A stretch of DNA of 64,000 nucleotides, taken from the NCBI GenBank assembly GCA_021737145.1, contig JAIPEN010000001.1:248001-312000 (forward strand), written 5' to 3'. Below are positions 24,234 through 32,289 of the stretch, in pieces. Under the pieces are notes generated by a model. It worked only from the letters and a program-made list of their open reading frames with translations. It was not told the origin of the DNA and did no database searches. The position numbers and the translations under genes are program-made. Source of the stretch: Desulfarculaceae bacterium. GTDB lineage: Bacteria; Desulfobacterota; Desulfarculia; Desulfarculales; Desulfarculaceae. Positions within the stretch are counted from its first letter, which is position 1, and every line of letters begins with the position of its first letter.

Positions 24234-26402
24234 ATGGCCGCCAGCGAGTCAAAATCATCCTACCGGTGGGCCTGGGCCTATGCCTTGGCCGCCGCGGCGC
24301 TGTGCGCGGCCCTGGGCCTGGCCTGGTGGTCGCAGATGCACCGGCCCTGGCAGGAGGAGGTCCGGGCCATCAACCACAGGCGGGCCATGCAAGTGCAGGA
24401 GGACCTGCTAAAGGCGGGCATGAACCAGCAGCGCGCCGCCGACCGGGCCCAGGACGTGGCCGAGCAGCCGCCCAGGATGGTGGAGATAGTGCCCAGCGCC
24501 TTTGGCAAGCCCGAGCGCTGTCTGACCTGCCACCAGGGCCTGGCCCAGATAAGCCCTTCCCATCCGGTGGAGGCCATGGGCTGCGTGGCCTGCCACGGCG
24601 GCCAGGGCGAGGCCCTGACCAAGGCCGAGGCCCACAGGGGCCTGCTGGGGCGCAACCCCTCGGCCCTATCCACGGCCCGGGCCTCTTGCGGGGGGCGGGG
24701 GGCCGCGGCCGGGCGCTGCCATGCCGGGCGGGGCGATCCGGCCGCGGACATGGTTTACCGGGTGGAGCGCACCATCATGGCCACCATGACCGGGGTGATC
24801 ACCAGCCTGCGGGTGGCCTGGGGGTCGCAGAACGACTTCACCGCCCGCTACGCCACCGCCAGCATAGCCGACCCCCGGCGCCCCACTCCGCCGCCGTCCC
24901 TTACCCTGTCCGCCCTGGTCAGGATATCGGCCGCGCCCCCCTCGGGGCTCCAGCCCAAACAGGTGGCCGACGAGCAGTGGAACAAGTTCTGCGCCCGCTG
25001 CCATCTGTGGGCCGAGCGCCAGGCCGGGCTGTCGGCCCACGGCAAGGGCTGCGCGGCCTGCCACGGTACGCGCGACCCCTCGGGCCGCTATCTGGGCCAA
25101 GACGCCACCATCGACCGCGAGGAGGCGGGCCACGCGGCCTATCACAGGCTCAGCGAAACCCCGCCCGAGGAAAACTGCCGCCGCTGCCACAACCGCTCCG
25201 GCCGTCTGGCCCTTAACTACCGGGGCCAGGTGGAGGACGAGAACGGGCGCACCCCCTGGCCCCAGGGCAGGCCCGAGGTGGCGCTCAGCGGCGGGCGAGG
25301 GGTGCACGCCCTTTTGCCCGACGTGCACGCGGACAAGGGAATGAGCTGCCTGGACTGCCACTCGAGCCGCGAGATCATGGGCGACGGCCGCCTCTACGGC
25401 CGCATGCGCCACCAGACCGAGCTGCGTTGCTCCACCTGCCACGGCGACGCGGCCGGCCCGCCCCGCCTGGGCCCGCCGGACGCCTATGCCCGCTACGAAG
25501 CTGCCTACGGCCCGCTCAAGGACGGCCCTCCCCTGGGCGATGACGCCCGCCTGGTCTTGAGCGCCAAAGGCCGCCCCCTGCTCAACCTGCGGCTGGACCA
25601 AGGCAAGCTGGTGCTCCTGTCGCGGGTCAGCCCCGGCAAGAAGCACCCGGTGCCCCAGATTCACGACGACCCGCGCCACCTCCAGCCCGGCCACCAGCGC
25701 CTGGCCTGCCAGGCCTGCCACAGCCGCTGGGCCCCGCAGTGCTACGGGTGCCACGACTACCGCCGCGCCAACAGCGCCATGTGGTCCTTTGCCGCGGACA
25801 AGTTCACCCCCGGCTACTGGCAGGAGAGCCGCGACCTCTACCGCTTCAGCGACCCCACCCTGGCCCTGGGCGGCGACGGGCTGATAAAGCCGTTCGTGCC
25901 CGGCTGCCAGGTTATCTACACCGCCCTGAACAACCAGGGCCTGCCCCTGCCCGGCCTGGAGCTAAAGGTGCCCAAGCCCGGGCTGATCATTAGCGGCATC
26001 GTGATGACCCCCATCGCGCCCCACACCACCCGCAAGGAGGTGCGCCCCTGCGAGGCCTGCCATTTGAGCGGCAAGGCCCTGGGCCTGGGCGGCGGGCCCC
26101 GCGCCCTGGGCGCCTTGGCCGCCCTGCCCCTGGCCGACCTGAAGGCCGTGGGCCACTCGGCGGACTGGGACGCCCTGGTGGGCCCCAAGGGCGAGCCCTT
26201 GCAGTCCAGCACCCACCAGGGGGCGCGCCCTCTCAACAAGCAGGAGATCGCCAGGGTGATCGCCTTTGGCCGCTGCCTGCCCTGCCACCGGGATCCCAAG
26301 GATCCGGTGCTGGCCGACCCGGCCAAGGCCTGGCAACGCATCGGCCCGGGAGGCGACCTGCGGGCCAAACACCGGCGCATGGAGGCCAAGGCCCTGCGAT
26401 GA
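24234..26402 (+). CDS. Membrane-anchored multiheme c-type cytochrome with 11 CxxCH sites plus one CX9CH
   Basis: This 722-residue electron-transfer protein faces the periplasm. One N-terminal transmembrane helix (residues 13-32) probably serves as an uncleaved anchor. Canonical haem sites start at residues 96, 117, 253, 273, 315, 372, 399, 492, 503, 606 and 681. An additional Cys152-X9-Cys162-His163 lies where the neighbouring paralogue has a normal CGSCH. The downstream cytochrome overlaps it by four bases. Shared landmarks (CHLW, EIMGDGRL, PHTTR) show the two are paralogues. With the Rieske and cytochrome b genes that follow it may belong to a quinol-oxidising complex. I cannot assign a catalytic activity. 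Confidence 0.85.
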   Translation: MAASESKSSYRWAWAYALAAAALCAALGLAWWSQMHRPWQEEVRAINHRRAMQVQEDLLKAGMNQQRAADRAQDVAEQPPRMVEIVPSAFGKPERCLTCHQGLAQISPSHPVEAMGCVACHGGQGEALTKAEAHRGLLGRNPSALSTARASCGGRGAAAGRCHAGRGDPAADMVYRVERTIMATMTGVITSLRVAWGSQNDFTARYATASIADPRRPTPPPSLTLSALVRISAAPPSGLQPKQVADEQWNKFCARCHLWAERQAGLSAHGKGCAACHGTRDPSGRYLGQDATIDREEAGHAAYHRLSETPPEENCRRCHNRSGRLALNYRGQVEDENGRTPWPQGRPEVALSGGRGVHALLPDVHADKGMSCLDCHSSREIMGDGRLYGRMRHQTELRCSTCHGDAAGPPRLGPPDAYARYEAAYGPLKDGPPLGDDARLVLSAKGRPLLNLRLDQGKLVLLSRVSPGKKHPVPQIHDDPRHLQPGHQRLACQACHSRWAPQCYGCHDYRRANSAMWSFAADKFTPGYWQESRDLYRFSDPTLALGGDGLIKPFVPGCQVIYTALNNQGLPLPGLELKVPKPGLIISGIVMTPIAPHTTRKEVRPCEACHLSGKALGLGGGPRALGALAALPLADLKAVGHSADWDALVGPKGEPLQSSTHQGARPLNKQEIARVIAFGRCLPCHRDPKDPVLADPAKAWQRIGPGGDLRAKHRRMEAKALR

Positions 26403-28222
26403 GACGCCTGTTGCTCATAGCCCTGCTGGCCCTGGTGGGCCCGAGCGCCCCGGCGGTCTGGGCCGCCCCGGCCGGGCCGGACGTGGGCTGCCGCCAGTGC
26501 CACAAGGAAATTCAATCGCCCATGCCGCCCAAGGCCCAGGGGCACAAGCGCCTGGCCTGCACCAAGTGCCATTTGGGCAACGGCCTGGCCGGCCAGGCCA
26601 AAGAAGGGCACAAGGCAATGGTGGCAAACCCCTCGGCCCTGGACCAGGCGGCGCGGGCCTGCGGCTCCTGCCATAAGGGCTGGGTCCAAAAGGTGGCCCG
26701 CTCGCCCATGGCCACCAACCTGGGGCTGATCAACCAGACCCGCCATCTCTGGGGCGAGCAGTCCGAGCCCTCGCCCCAGTACGCGGCGCACGATCAGTGG
26801 CCCCTGGCGGAGCTGCCCGGACCGGAATCCGGCGCCAAGACGGTGGACGACTTTCTCCGGCGGCGCTGTCTGCGCTGCCACCTCTGGGGCAAGGGCGCGG
26901 ACACCAACGGCGCGCGGCGCTCCTCCGGCTGCGCGGCCTGCCACCGGGTCTACGGCCCGGACAACAAGAGGCCCAAGGGCCACGCCCTGAGCAAGAAGGT
27001 GCCGGTGAGTCAGTGCCTCACCTGTCACGGCGGGGGCTGCGGGGCCGGAGCCGAGTTCGTGGGGCGCACCGCCCGCGACGCCCGCGAGGCGGCCCGCTTC
27101 CTGGCCGTCAAACGCGACCAGCCCCAATATATCCAGGACCGGGTGTGGCGGCCCATGCGGCCGGATGTGCACTTCAAGGCCGGCCTGGCCTGCATCGACT
27201 GCCATACCCGCTCCGAGATCATGGGCGACGGCCGCCTGGGCGGCTCGGGCCTGGATCACGTGGGGGTGCGCTGCTTCACCTGCCACGGCCGTCCGGGCAA
27301 GCCCCCGGGCAAAAAGCCGGCCACCAACTTCGGGGCCGGGATGAGCAACCTGGCCTGGCAGGGCCGGAAGCTGGTGCTCACCGGCAAGCTCGACGGCAAG
27401 GCCAGGCCCGTGCCCCTGCTGCCCGGCGGCAAGAGGGCGCCCGTGGCCCACCGGGTCGGCCAGCACGCCAAGGTGGCTTGCCACGCCTGCCACGCCTCCT
27501 ACAACCCCGGCGCCTGGGGCTTGCAGGTGCTCCTGGAGACCCGCGTCTCCTATGGGGTGTGGTCGCCCATCGCGGCTCAGGGCGATCCCCAGGTGTTTGG
27601 TTTGCTGTGCCCTCCCGTGGTCTGCGGCCAGGCCAAGAGCAGTATCGTCAAGACCCGCGATTATCTGACCGGCAAGGAAAAGCCCGGCCTTTGGGTGGTC
27701 TCGCCCTGGTTCCGCCGCCTGCTCTGGCGGGTGTACGGGGTGGGGCCCGAGGGGCGCAGCTTTTTGCTAAACCCGCGCTTCCAGTACGTGGTCACCCTCA
27801 TGGACCGACAGGGGCGCGTGACCCGGAAAGCCAAGGTGCCTTCGCCCGGCCTGGGGGTCACCCCCTGGAACCCGCACACCACGGCCCGGCCCACGGTGGC
27901 CTGCGGGGAGTGTCACGGCGCGGCCCGGGCCCTGGGCCTGGGGCTCACCTTTTTGCGCGAGGGCAAGCCCGATCCAAAGCAGGGCCCCCTGGCTCCCGGC
28001 CTGTGGCAGCCCCGTGGCGAAGGGCTCAAGCTCCAAGGCGACTGGACCCAAATGGTGAATCTAAAGGGCGAGGCGCGGCAGACCTTTTTGGTGGAGGGCT
28101 CGCGGCCCTACAACCGAAAAGAACTGACCCGGCTGCTGAAGCCGGGCAAGGAGTACAAGCGCTGGTTGTTGAAGGCTATGGAAGAGCAGTGGCCTTTTAG
28201 GGAAGCCAAGCCCACGCGGTGA
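26399..28222 (+). CDS. Decaheme c-type cytochrome, secreted, paralogue of the preceding gene
   Basis: This 607-residue exported cytochrome has a cleavable-looking signal peptide (LLLIALLALVGPSAPAVWAA). Ten CxxCH motifs begin at residues 31, 54, 88, 157, 178, 206, 265, 292 and 361, with a last one (CGECH) near 500. The order and landmarks (CHLWGKG, EIMGDGRL, PWNPHTTARP) parallel the upstream 11-haem protein, so the pair arose by duplication. The paralogue's CYGCH and final CLPCH haems have no counterpart here. The start overlaps the upstream stop (ATGA). Its 3' end overlaps the convergent subunit-IV-like gene by 26 bases. Confidence 0.85.
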   Translation: MRRLLLIALLALVGPSAPAVWAAPAGPDVGCRQCHKEIQSPMPPKAQGHKRLACTKCHLGNGLAGQAKEGHKAMVANPSALDQAARACGSCHKGWVQKVARSPMATNLGLINQTRHLWGEQSEPSPQYAAHDQWPLAELPGPESGAKTVDDFLRRRCLRCHLWGKGADTNGARRSSGCAACHRVYGPDNKRPKGHALSKKVPVSQCLTCHGGGCGAGAEFVGRTARDAREAARFLAVKRDQPQYIQDRVWRPMRPDVHFKAGLACIDCHTRSEIMGDGRLGGSGLDHVGVRCFTCHGRPGKPPGKKPATNFGAGMSNLAWQGRKLVLTGKLDGKARPVPLLPGGKRAPVAHRVGQHAKVACHACHASYNPGAWGLQVLLETRVSYGVWSPIAAQGDPQVFGLLCPPVVCGQAKSSIVKTRDYLTGKEKPGLWVVSPWFRRLLWRVYGVGPEGRSFLLNPRFQYVVTLMDRQGRVTRKAKVPSPGLGVTPWNPHTTARPTVACGECHGAARALGLGLTFLREGKPDPKQGPLAPGLWQPRGEGLKLQGDWTQMVNLKGEARQTFLVEGSRPYNRKELTRLLKPGKEYKRWLLKAMEEQWPFREAKPTR

Positions 28223-28562
28223 GCCCGGCCCAGCCCAGGAGCACCGCCCAGGCGGGCAGCTCCCACCACTTGGGGGCGCGGTAGGCCGGGATGATCAGGC
28301 CGCCGCGGGTGGTCAGCCAGGGCAGCGCGGCCAACAGAGCCAGGCCGATGGCCGGCAGGAGCAGCCCGCCGACGCTCACCGGCAAAAAGCGCAAAAGCTG
28401 CTGCAGGCCCAAAAACACCCAGGGCGCGTCTGCATGCCCGGCCGGAGCCGCGCCCACCGGGGCCAGGGGATAGGCCACCGCCCCCAGGCCCAACAGGGCC
28501 AGGACGATGAGGGAGCAGAGTCCCTCCTTTTTAACCAGATTGGCGCGGGTGCTCTCGGTCAT
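28197..28562 (-). CDS. Small membrane protein resembling cytochrome b C-terminal (subunit IV) half
   Basis: This 121-residue protein has three predicted transmembrane helices (about 17-36, 63-82, 98-117). The segment DAPWVFLGLQQLLRFLP resembles the PEW-region and following helix of cytochrome b/subunit IV proteins, where Pro-Glu-Trp is usual; here it reads APW, so the quinol-site glutamate appears to be absent. It is divergent from the Rieske gene by 62 bases and overlaps the decaheme gene end. Its place beside Rieske and cytochrome b6-type genes supports a role as the missing half of cytochrome b, but the match is short. Confidence 0.6.
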   Translation of the reverse strand: MTESTRANLVKKEGLCSLIVLALLGLGAVAYPLAPVGAAPAGHADAPWVFLGLQQLLRFLPVSVGGLLLPAIGLALLAALPWLTTRGGLIIPAYRAPKWWELPAWAVLLGWAGLTAWAWLP

Positions 28563-28624
28563 GCTTCAACTCTAGCCCCTGCCCAGCGCCAGGGCAAGAG
28601 CCCTGGTATCCTAGTAACCGGGCG

Positions 28625-29134
28625 ATGAAGCCACCACGCAAGCGAGGCTCTTTCTTGTCCAGCCAAACTCCCCCAACCAGCGGCCCCACCCGGCGCGGCC
28701 TGATCAAGGGTCTGGGTCTGGCCGCCTGGGCCTGTTTGGTGGGCGCGGCCGGCCTGGGCCTGGGCGCGGTGCTGCGCCTGATCAGCTCGGGCGGCGGCCC
28801 TGCCGCGCCCGGCCCGGTGGACCTGGGCCCGCCCGGCTCCCTGGCCGTGGGGCAGGTGCGTGAACAAGGCCCCGTGGCCCTGGCCCGCGACGGCCAGGGA
28901 CTCTTCGCCCTGAGCCTGGTCTGCCCCCACCTGGGCTGCCGCCCGGCCTGGAACAAGGAGTCCGGCCGCTTTCTGTGCCCCTGTCACGGCTCCAGCTTTG
29001 CCCTGGACGGGGCCCGCCTGTCCGGCCCGGCCCCGCGCGGCCTGGCCCACCTGGCCTTGCAAAAAGGGCCGCAAGGCAAGCTCATCGTCCGCCCCGGCCA
29101 GGACGTGCCCCCCGACACCCGGCTCAAGGCATAA
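28625..29134 (+). CDS. Rieske 2Fe-2S protein, Tat-anchored
   Basis: This is the high-potential iron-sulfur subunit of a bc-type quinol:cytochrome complex (169 residues). The N-terminus has a twin-arginine motif (TRRGLIKGLG) before a hydrophobic anchor. The 2Fe-2S ligands lie in CPHLGC and CPCHGSSF, with both the Cys and His ligands present. It is followed after seven bases by a cytochrome b6-type gene. The opposite-strand subunit-IV-like gene lies upstream. Confidence 0.93.
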   Translation: MKPPRKRGSFLSSQTPPTSGPTRRGLIKGLGLAAWACLVGAAGLGLGAVLRLISSGGGPAAPGPVDLGPPGSLAVGQVREQGPVALARDGQGLFALSLVCPHLGCRPAWNKESGRFLCPCHGSSFALDGARLSGPAPRGLAHLALQKGPQGKLIVRPGQDVPPDTRLKA

Positions 29135-29141
29135 AAAAACC

Positions 29142-29762
29142 ATGGCCGGCTTTTTAGAGCACATCCATCCCCCGCGCATCCCGCCCGAGCGCACCCGCTT
29201 CTCGGCCACCTTCTGCCTGGGGGGCATAAGCTTTTTGCTCTTTCTGGTGCTGGGGGCCACCGGGGTGGTGCTCATGTTCTCCTACGTGCCCACCCCCCAG
29301 GGCGCGGCCTCGTTTTTCGCGGCCGAGGCGGGCAACCTGCCCTTTGCCTGGTTCTTCAGGCGGCTGCACTTTTTGGCCGGCCAGGCCATGGTCATCACCC
29401 TGTTTTTGCATCTGGCCCGGGTGCTGCTGACCGGGGCCTACCTGCCCCCCCGGGCCGCCAACTGGCTGGTGGGGCTGCTGCTGCTGTTGCTCACCCTGGC
29501 CCTGGACCTGAGCGGCTATGTGTTGCGCTGGGATCCGGCCACCCAGAGCGCGGCCACCGTGTCCGCCGGGGTGCTGGGCGCCATCCCCGGAGTGGGGCCC
29601 CTGTTCAAGCGCCTGCTCTTGGGCGGCCCCAGCCTGGGCGAGGCCAGCTTGCTGCGCTTTTACGTATTGCACTGCCTGGCCCTGCCCGCCGTGGCCTTGG
29701 TGGCCTGTTTGTACCACTTTTGGCGCATCCGCAAGGACGGCCGGCCCACCAAGGGCCTGTAG
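29142..29762 (+). CDS. Cytochrome b6-type N-terminal cytochrome b subunit
   Basis: This is the quinol-oxidising membrane cytochrome b of a bc complex, short form (206 residues, four transmembrane helices). The haem ligands are His76/His90 (spacing 14) and His177/His192 (spacing 15); the 15-residue spacing is characteristic of b6 rather than mitochondrial-type cytochrome b. The sequence RWDPATQSAATV matches the post-helix C region. The ATG at 29142 is chosen within a longer frame because it aligns with the family start and follows the Rieske stop. The C-terminal half is not fused and is probably supplied by the minus-strand gene at 28197. Confidence 0.9.
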   Translation: MAGFLEHIHPPRIPPERTRFSATFCLGGISFLLFLVLGATGVVLMFSYVPTPQGAASFFAAEAGNLPFAWFFRRLHFLAGQAMVITLFLHLARVLLTGAYLPPRAANWLVGLLLLLLTLALDLSGYVLRWDPATQSAATVSAGVLGAIPGVGPLFKRLLLGGPSLGEASLLRFYVLHCLALPAVALVACLYHFWRIRKDGRPTKGL

Positions 29763-29863
29763 GCCTCCGCCCACCCTGTCCCCCATTTTCGGGAACAACC
29801 TCTTTTGCCCATATCCCCCCGCCTTTTTTAGGATGCAACTGCCTACATTTCGGGGGAGGGATC

Positions 29864-30409
29864 ATGAGCATCGACTTGACCGCCCTGGCGCGGCCGTTCC
29901 GTGACCGGCTGAACGCGCTCCTGGGGGCCTGTTTGGAGCGGGGCATCCAGATGCGCCCTTACGCGGCCCTGCGCCATCCCGAGCAACAAGGCAAGCTATG
30001 GCGCCAGAGCCGCACTCCGGACCAGGCGCGGGTGGCAGTGGCCCGGCTCCGGGACCAGGGGGCTCCTTTTTTGGACAGGTGCCTGGCCGCGGCCGGGTCC
30101 GCGCCCGGCCAGATGGGCAAACACCTCACAAATGCCCTGCCCGGCTTTTCCTGGCATCAATGGGGCGAGGCGGTGGATTGTTTTTGGCAGGTGAACCGCA
30201 AGGCGAACTGGGACGCCGACCTATCTATAAATGGGATCAACGGATACCGGGAGTACACCAAACAGGCTTTGGAGCTGGGCCTGACCCCGGGCGGCTCCTG
30301 GTCCTCGCCCGACTGGGTGCATGTGCAGCTACGCGCTCGGAACAGCCCCCAGGGGCTCATGTCCTTGGCGGAGATGGATGAGGTGATGCGGCGGCGCTTC
30401 GGGAGCTAG
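29864..30409 (+). CDS. M15 family peptidase (D-Ala-D-Ala carboxypeptidase / endolysin-like)
   Basis: This is a zinc peptidase that cleaves peptidoglycan stem peptides (181 residues). The M15 pattern is intact: Ser96-x-His98-x-x-Gly101-x-x-x-Asp105 in GFSWHQWGEAVDC, and the second ligand His153 in DWVHVQL. No signal peptide is visible, as in phage-type L-alanyl-D-glutamate endopeptidases (CwlK-like), so export is unexplained. GGGGAGGG precedes ATG 29864. No other phage genes surround it. It overlaps the convergent thioesterase by four bases. Confidence 0.85.
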   Translation: MSIDLTALARPFRDRLNALLGACLERGIQMRPYAALRHPEQQGKLWRQSRTPDQARVAVARLRDQGAPFLDRCLAAAGSAPGQMGKHLTNALPGFSWHQWGEAVDCFWQVNRKANWDADLSINGINGYREYTKQALELGLTPGGSWSSPDWVHVQLRARNSPQGLMSLAEMDEVMRRRFGS

Positions 30410-30813
30410 GCCAGGCGGATATAGTTCACCGAGGCCACGGCCACCAGCTTGCCGTGCTCGTCGAACAGGTCGATGGCCACCGGGCACAGAGTGCGCCCCA
30501 CCTTGATGCACTTGGCCTCCACGATCAGGTCGCTGAGGCAGGGGGCCAAGAAGCGGATGCTCATGTCCGTGGTGGTGAGCTTTTCCTCGGCCCCGGTGAT
30601 GGTGAGGATGGCGAAGCAGGCCGCGCTGTCGGCCGAGGTCATGAGCAGGCCGCCGTGAAAGGACTCGTACACCCCGTCGTAGGACTTCTTGCGGGGCACC
30701 CGCATGCGGCAGCGGCCTTGGCTCAGCTCCTCGATGGCCATCTGCATGGTGTCCACGATGGGGATGGCCGCGATGCGCGCCCGGATGGCGCTTTCCAGGG
30801 CTGGTTCGAGCAT
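30406..30813 (-). CDS. PaaI/YiiD-type hotdog-fold thioesterase
   Basis: This is a single hotdog domain of 135 residues. The FHGGLLMTSADSAACFAI segment has the HGG(x)...D arrangement of PaaI-family acyl-CoA thioesterases, and LTTTDMSIRFLAPC forms the central strand. The substrate cannot be inferred, though aromatic or short-chain acyl-CoA is usual. It lies two bases downstream of ribF on the same strand. Confidence 0.82.
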   Translation of the reverse strand: MLEPALESAIRARIAAIPIVDTMQMAIEELSQGRCRMRVPRKKSYDGVYESFHGGLLMTSADSAACFAILTITGAEEKLTTTDMSIRFLAPCLSDLIVEAKCIKVGRTLCPVAIDLFDEHGKLVAVASVNYIRLA

Positions 30814-30815
30814 GA

Positions 30816-31775
30816 TCAGGCCTTGGGGCCGTTGCCGGCGCGCACCCAGGGCTCCAGCACCGCGATGGCCCGGTCCACGTCGCGGCCGATCTGGGCCTTG
30901 AGCTCCTCGGGCGAGTCGAAACGCTTTTCGCCCCGCAGGCGCTCCACGAAATGCAGTTGGATATCCTGCCCGTAGATGTCACCCTGGAAATCCAGCAAAT
31001 GGGTCTCCACGTTCAGGCCACCGTCGTCAAAAGTGGGATTGTCGCCGATGTTGTTGGCCCCCTTGAGCAAGCGGCCGTCCTCCAGCTCCACCAGCACCGC
31101 GTAGACCCCGGGCCCGGGCAGCAGCTCGTCGGTCACCTTGAGGTTGGCCGTGGGGAAGCCCAGCACCCGGCCGCCCCGCCCATGCCCGCTGATCACCTGG
31201 CCCAGCACCCGGTAGTGGCGGCCCAACAGCTCCCGGGCCTGGTCCATGGCTCCGGAGGCCACCTCCTGGCGCACCCGGGTGGAGCTCACCGGACGGCCTC
31301 CCACCAGCACCGGCCCCACCACGTGCACCGGGAAGCCGTGGCGCTGGCCCTTGGCCGCCAGCAGTTCCAGATCGCCCAAGCCTTTGTGGCCAAAGGCGAA
31401 ATCATATCCCACCACCACCTCGGCCGCGCCCAGGCGGCCCTTGAGCAGCTTGTCCACGAAATCGTCGGCCGACAAACCGGCGAAGTGCTGGTCAAAGCGC
31501 AGGCACAGGGTCACGTCCAGACCGGTCTGGGCCATTAGCTCCAGCTTCTGGTCCAGGGGGGTGATCAGGGGCAGGTTCACCGCCGGGCGCAACACCCGCA
31601 TGGGATGGGGCTCGAAGGTCACGGCCATGGCGCAGCCGTCAATGGCCTGGGCCCGTTCCAGGGCCTTGCCGAACAGGGCCTGGTGGCCCAGATGCACCCC
31701 GTCGAAGTTGCCGATGGTGATCACCGGCCGCGGGTGCCGCACCCGAAGCTCTTCCAGACCCATTATGACCAGCAC
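30816..31775 (-). CDS. ribF: Bifunctional riboflavin kinase / FMN adenylyltransferase
   Basis: RibF phosphorylates riboflavin to FMN and adenylates FMN to FAD. The protein has 319 residues. The N-terminal adenylyltransferase domain has GNFDGVHLGHQ and the ISSTR-type motif (VSSTRVR). The C-terminal kinase domain has GHGRGGRVLGFPTANL and FDGGLNVETHLLDF. A second in-frame ATG at 31763 could also serve as start. No FMN riboswitch is apparent upstream. Confidence 0.94.
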   Translation of the reverse strand: MLVIMGLEELRVRHPRPVITIGNFDGVHLGHQALFGKALERAQAIDGCAMAVTFEPHPMRVLRPAVNLPLITPLDQKLELMAQTGLDVTLCLRFDQHFAGLSADDFVDKLLKGRLGAAEVVVGYDFAFGHKGLGDLELLAAKGQRHGFPVHVVGPVLVGGRPVSSTRVRQEVASGAMDQARELLGRHYRVLGQVISGHGRGGRVLGFPTANLKVTDELLPGPGVYAVLVELEDGRLLKGANNIGDNPTFDDGGLNVETHLLDFQGDIYGQDIQLHFVERLRGEKRFDSPEELKAQIGRDVDRAIAVLEPWVRAGNGPKA

Positions 31776-31919
31776 GGTTGTCTCTCCCGATTCCGGCTAA
31801 AGCGCGAATTTCCGTTCCCAATGCCAAACAAACTCACTTGACAAGCATGGGTGGTGATTATAGACTTCGCCCTGTTCTTTGACAAGCTCAGCGGGTCTTT
31901 GGCCCTGGGTGAGCGACGA

Positions 31920-32006
31920 GCCGAAGTGGCGGAACTGGTAGACGCGCTAGGTTCAGGGTCTAGTGGCCTTACGGTCGTGGGAGTTCGAGTCTCCCCTTCG
32001 GCACCA
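31920..32006 (+). tRNA. tRNA-Leu, anticodon CAG
   Basis: The acceptor stem GCCGAAG pairs with CTTCGGC, and CCA is encoded. The anticodon stem CTAGG/TCTAG encloses TTCAGGG, giving anticodon CAG at 31954-31956. A long class II variable arm is present. Confidence 0.95.
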
Positions 32007-32015
32007 AAAACAGAT

Positions 32016-32049
32016 AAAAGGCGTAACCTTAACGGGTTGCGCCTTTTTC
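32016..32049 (+). terminator. Rho-independent terminator after tRNA-Leu(CAG)
   Basis: AAGGCGTAACC pairs with GGTTGCGCCTT (one T-G pair) around a five-base loop, followed by TTTTT. Confidence 0.85.
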
Positions 32050-32183
32050 TTTGCGCTACACCGCTCATCTTGCTTTTCCGCCATCCACTCACGCGCTTCA
32101 ATCGCTACTACCCCTTTGAATTTTCAATTAGCTCAAACACAATATTATCAGCCCGTTAGGCCTATTGCCTTCCCCGGGCCCAG

Positions 32184-32198
32184 AAACTTTATAAGTTT
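32184..32198. repeat. Palindrome upstream of the PEP-CTERM gene
   Basis: AAACTT-TAT-AAGTTT is a perfect short inverted repeat in an AT-rich stretch about 95 bases before the PEP-CTERM gene. It could be an operator; nothing else supports a role. Confidence 0.3.
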
Positions 32199-32289
32199 TT
32201 AGTAATTATTATCAAAATATCCTTGCCATCATTCCCGCAATGCCTATTATTGAAGTAGAGAATGTTGCGGCGGTAAATAGCCGCTCCAG

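Noticed and set aside
29864..30409. A prophage remnant suggested by the endolysin-like M15 peptidase
   Set aside because: No other phage genes, integrase or attachment site flank it, and the base composition matches the host.
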